Source: Periplaneta americana (Eukaryota > Arthropoda > Insecta > Blattodea > Blattidae). From it: 64,000 bases of DNA. A program made the translations under genes and the position numbers. The stretch is from the NCBI RefSeq assembly GCF_040183065.1, contig NC_091130.1, positions 28,494,359-28,558,358 of the forward strand, given 5' to 3'. The notes beneath the pieces are model-generated. The model saw only the letters and a program-made list of their open reading frames with translations. It had not been told where the DNA came from and made no database searches. Positions 34,296 to 64,000 of this stretch are shown in pieces (within the stretch, counting starts at the first letter, position 1; each line of letters starts with the position of its first letter).

Positions 34296-34586
34296 ACTGA
34301 GTCCGTAAGGGCTACCATCCTCAATGGGGGGGGCAGTTTGTAAATAATAAATTTGCAATAAGATGCAAAATTTGATTTTCATTTATCTCAAAACTCACTT
34401 TTATGACTTTCTTCCCTTTACCCAAACACCATCGAAATGTTTCTTCATTCAACAATAATTTACAACTTGACTAGATTTTTGGAAAAATCAGTAAATATAC
34501 TCTTATTATATAACAATTATTTTCAGGCTCATAAACTATGTATTGTAGACTGATTACAATGATAATCTTGAAATAATTCTTCCCAG

Positions 34587-60358
<25,772 letters not shown>

Positions 60359-60789
60359 TACATAATATGTGTTCCTTTATTTTCTCTTGCATCTAATTCC
60401 TTTAAAACACACTGAAGATTCATGGAAGTGCGGGTGTATGCACAGAATGTTTGAGGAACATTATAACGATGTAGAAAGAAGCTAGACAAATATAATTGTT
60501 GAATTGAAATCCATGTCTAACTACGGTTCGGATACAGTAGCTGTATCAGGATAGGAATTCTTGGTCCGTGCGTTTTGTTTACAAACATAAACTAGTTGTC
60601 CGTGTCCCCCAACCAGTTAACTCATGTTTTAGGTAGAGGGTGGAGAACGCTCTTCCCAGCAGGTAGAGTTTTAGCTAGTGGAAGGGGGTAGTGTTTACTG
60701 AATCAAGTCAAGGCCCTATCCTATACAACTATACAGCCTATTCTGATGCAGCTACTTTATCCGAACCTTACTGACAACGTTTCATTGGG

Positions 60790-60905
60790 GAGGTACTTAC
60801 TTAAAAATGGCTTTTTTTTTGCCGCCCTCACATAACCCCGCCATTGGTCCCTATCCTGAGCAAGATTAATCCAGTCTCTATCATCATATTCCACCTCCCT
60901 CAAAC
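60790..60905 (-). mobile_element. LINE 3' fragment (AAGT-tailed family), very short
   Basis: The minus strand encodes 'REVEYDDRDWINLAQDRDQW' and 'GYVRA', ending in AAGTAAGTA. It is cut off at 60905 by an unrelated GC-rich segment. Confidence 0.8.
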
Positions 60906-61307
60906 CACCCGGGGCAGACCTTCTCTGGGTAGGATTTCCGCCTCGGACCGTTAAGGGAACCTTGGGGGGGGGGGGTGCCGAAGCAGGAGTGGTACATGGA
61001 CTCTGTTCGCTGAAGGGACCGGCCGTTAAGGGGGTCAAGGGGTTAGGTCGGTGCGCATAGAGGATCAGTGGGCATGCAACTCATCCCATATCGGGGAGGG
61101 GGGGAGTATACAATAGACCTCAGGTCGTAGTGCGTGGGATGTTCTCTTCCTCCCTCCTAACAAGATAAAAAAAATCTCTATAGCTTGTTATGGAACGATT
61201 CAGGCAATGAAATGCACCACCGTCCCTGATGTCCTCAATCATGCGTCCCGAATAACCTCTATGATTCCAATTTGAAAGGCATGATAAGGGCCGATAAGCT
61301 GATACAA
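60906..61307. other. GC-rich repeat-like segment, no gene
   Basis: 60906-61110 is G-rich, with a 12-base G run at 60965-60976 and 'GGACCGTTAAGGG'/'GGACCGGCCGTTAAGGG' repeated. Composition differs sharply from its surroundings, suggesting insertion of a foreign repeat. No open frame with a known domain. Confidence 0.35.
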
Positions 61308-62071
61308 TAACAATAAAAGTTTTGTCACGAACTATCAGTGCTTATCTATTTAAAAAATTTATTAGTTTGCAATAATTTGTTACATTTATTTGATTTTTAA
61401 CGTTTTCGGCTTGATTAAGCCATCTTCAGAAAAGTTTATGCCTATGTGCATGAAGTTGGTACATGTGTATGTGATACAAATAAATAAACCAATTAACATG
61501 TCTCTCTGTAGAAGTAAATGAACATACAATGAGATTAAAACATTACTATGTTAAAACTAGGCTATGTGAGCCATGATCAAAGTTATTAAAAGTTATTACA
61601 TACAGAATTAAATTAAAACATGTGCGATACAGTTGTGATTGAGACAGGTTGGTATCTGTATTGAAGTCCAGATCTGACTGAGAATTGGTGAATCAGGATC
61701 ATGAATGCTGTGGAGCTAGCAGTCAGATCTGGACTTCAATACAGATACCAACCTGTCTCAATCACAACTGTATCGCACATGTTTTAATTTAATTCTGTAT
61801 GTAATAACTTTTAATAACTTTGATCATGGCTCACATAGCCTAGTTTTAACATAGTAATGTTTTAATCTCATTGTATGTTCATTTACTTCTACAGAGAGAC
61901 ATGTTAATTGGTTTATTTATTTGTATCACATATACATGTACCAACTTCATGCACATAGGCTTAATCAAGCCGAAAACGTTAAAAATCAAATAAATGTAAC
62001 AAATTATTGTAAACTAATAAATTTGTTAAATAGATAAGCACTGACGGTTCATGATAAAACTTTTATTGTTA
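61308..62071. mobile_element. Long inverted repeat of PLE-like terminal sequence
   Basis: Arms 61308-61680 and 61720-62071 are inverses of each other over about 350 bases with few differences, separated by 39 bases. The left arm contains the CTGAAGA / GGCTT-AAGCC / GAAA hairpin (61404-61429). The right arm lacks exactly 21 bases there. The arrangement resembles the inverted termini of the PLE at 35406-37519. No coding sequence. Confidence 0.7.
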
Positions 62072-62089
62072 CTCTATGATTCAGGTAAT

Positions 62090-62966
62090 AAAATGGACGA
62101 GTCCCAAAGTCAACCTCAGCAGGAGACCCAAGAGCATTACTAGAGGAAATAAACCACTCTACCATGGATATCTGCTTAGAAATGAATCCAGACAAGACAA
62201 AACTAATGACGAGCAACAGTCAAGAAGAGGATATAACCATAAATGTACTCAAACTAGAAAAACACATCTCTCTTCTTTAACAGCATAAACCGGAAAGAAA
62301 TGTAAAGACGAATCTACGCTGCATGGGAAAAATTTTAGAGCATAAAAACCATTCTTCTGGACAGAACATTACACAATGGTTTAAAAAACTATTAATGAAT
62401 ATGTGTATACTTCCAACCCTCATCAACAGCTCACAGGCTTGACGACCGACAGGAAAAGCTAGAGAAGAAACTTCAATCTGCCAAAGAAAAATAGTGGCCA
62501 TAGACCGACAACGGAATGAAATACCAAGAAACAGAACGAATATTCAAGATGAGTGTAGGAAGATAAGAGACCATATGGGCAGAAGATCTAAAGAAGATAT
62601 TCGGAAACGGACAACGAAGGCTAAAATAAGATCAATTTTATTTTAGTAGGTTATTTTACGACGCTTTATCAACAGCTTAGGTTATTTAGCATATGAATGA
62701 GATGAAGGTGATAATGCCGGTGAAATGTGTCCGGGGTCCAGCACCGAAAGTTACCCAGCATTTGCTCATCTTGGGTTGAGGGAAAACCCCGGAAAAAAAC
62801 TCAACCAGGTAACTTGCCCCGACCGGGAATCGAACCCGGGCCACCTGGTTTCGCGGCCAGATGTGCTGACCATTACTCCACAGATGTGGACAAAATAAGA
62901 TCAATCCGGGAAAGGCAGATCAAGGGGGAAATATTCAAATTAGCTACCTGCGATCACATAACCTAG
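62090..62966 (+). pseudogene. LINE reverse transcriptase C-terminal fragment, split by a SINE
   Basis: Reads 'NHSTMDICLEMNPDKTKLMT' and 'SNSQEEDITINVLKLEK', the post-catalytic part of a LINE reverse transcriptase. Broken frames follow to 'DECRKIRDHMGRRSKEDIRK', and after the SINE 'IRSIRERQIKGEIFKLATCD'. Several frameshifts and stops. Upstream it abuts the inverted repeat. Confidence 0.6.
62637..62891 (-). mobile_element. tRNA-derived SINE, family 1
   Basis: Bounded by a perfect 14-base duplication AAAATAAGATCAAT (62623-62636 and 62892-62905). The minus-strand head has B-box 'GGGTTCGATTCCC'. It splits the LINE fragment; the LINE reading continues cleanly across the empty site. Confidence 0.93.
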
Positions 62967-63849
62967 AAACCTTTCCATCAGAAAAAAGGTCCTTGCCGTC
63001 ATAAGAGCGGGTTCTTTTTATTTTTTTATTGTCACGTTGCAAATTAAAAGTAATGGTTCATAATTCAGGAAAGTTGGCCACACTCGCAACAATTAAAAGG
63101 CTTTTATAGTTAAAGCATAAAATTTTATAATCATGAATGGAAGGCAGAAGTCTATGCGAACAATTTTTAAGCGAAAAAGCAACATTTAAAATGTTTCAGT
63201 AATCTGACCAGTCATACTGTTTCCCTTGACTGTGTAACGTCATGAATCTCTGCTACAGTTTCTTCCTTGTTCTCTTCCTACAGGCAAGTGTCTAACAATA
63301 TTTCATATATCAGCAAGCATTTCATACACAGCTGCAAGTCCATAAAACTAAGTTCCATACAGATACCTTTCAATAGAATGCAACTAAAACGCATTGGCAT
63401 TGGATTCAAAATAGAACTATTCATCTTCATAATTGTCAACCTAAACTATTTTTACAATAGCTAAACAGTAATACTACTACACAAAATAAAAATATTGGAT
63501 GGCTCTAAAATGAACTACAGAAACTTATGGGATGCTATGCATAAACATTTCGCTAGCCAGCACTACCAGCGTGCTAAACTAGCCCCGGCTAACGACTAAT
63601 TACTTGTACAGGATTCATATCATATCGCTAATACTGGTTTATGAATACGAAAAACGTTAGTTCGCTGATCATCCACCGGAAGCCCGCGCTAAGAATGTCT
63701 GTGAATATGGCCCATGATATCGTGAAACAATTCTGCATAGTTTGACTTATAAGTCGTCAATAAACAATCAGTTCAGGTTGAAGATAATCAAGTTTTAGTG
63801 CGGAGTACAGAGAGTTTCTATGCAGACCGGTACCAGGAAGTAATATCAC
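62967..63849. other. No recognised feature
   Basis: AT-rich; short open frames without recognisable domains. Confidence 0.3.
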
Positions 63850-64000
63850 AGTCTAGTATATACAGTCGCGAAGCTCAATACATAGTAAATATGCAAACAT
63901 TAGATAATTCCTCACCACTAGGATCGCTAATATCGCCTCATTACAGGCAATGTAAAATAGAACTGTCACAGTCTATTGTTTCTAGCACCCACAAAACTCA
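63850..64000. repeat. Repeat S, copy 2, cut by window end
   Basis: Inverse copy of 43219-43372. Starts CACAGTCTAGTATATACAGT, which looks like a transposon end. Continues beyond the window. Confidence 0.6.

Larger units (their letters stand above)
31466..34437. repeat. Dispersed repeat family R, copy 2 (composite)
   Basis: The left end GATGGTGTCCGGGTAAAGGG and the right end TTCCCTTTACCCAAACACC correspond to the ends of R copy 1. A hAT-beta derivative (31999-33987) and microsatellites sit inside. The extent as a single element is an inference from the ends. Confidence 0.4.

Overview
This window is typical of a large, AT-rich, transposon-packed insect genome. The LINE 3' ends with an AAGT-type tail, the tRNA-derived SINEs and the BED-finger hAT transposases point to a cockroach or termite (Blattodea). 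That placement is inferred from repeat style and was not checked against any database. There are no prokaryotic features, CRISPR arrays or operons.

The only host gene I can support is a secreted-type S1 (chymotrypsin-fold) serine protease on the + strand. It has six coding exons (34587-34669, 37812-37903, 39938-40058, 41649-41762, 53062-53202, 60170-60358). All junctions are GT-AG and all phases agree, and the exons supply His57, Asp102 and Ser195. The S1-pocket position 189 reads as Gly rather than the Asp of trypsins. The signal-peptide exon was not found. The introns total about 25 kb and consist largely of mobile DNA.

Layout. 0-2.5 kb: hAT deletion derivative, LINE tail, tandem Penelope-like (PLE) terminal repeats. 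2.5-4.7 kb: intact hAT element with a 494-aa transposase. 5.7-9.2 kb: MITEs, a LINE ORF1 with a 2A-like motif and PHD finger, a Harbinger-like MITE, and an hAT element holding a SINE and a mariner derivative. 9.4-13.9 kb: MADF fragment, PLE with GIY-YIG remnant, a LINE copy with 5' inversion, a MITE and a third hAT family. 14.2-19.8 kb: Tigger/pogo-like elements, one carrying a Tc1 copy and a tandem array of tRNA-like units. 20-34.5 kb: LINE, piggyBac-like MITE, minisatellite, mariner and pogo-like elements, composite repeats. 34.6-60.4 kb: the protease gene, with a four-level nested insertion in intron 1 and, in intron 4, a second hAT copy encoding exactly the same 494-aa protein. 60.8-64 kb: LINE fragments, a 0.76 kb inverted repeat, a SINE and an unclassified repeat running off the window.

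Many insertions were delimited by reading terminal repeats and target-site duplications (TSDs) directly. The two hAT copies with identical coding capacity are the likeliest recently active elements; almost everything else is broken or non-autonomous.
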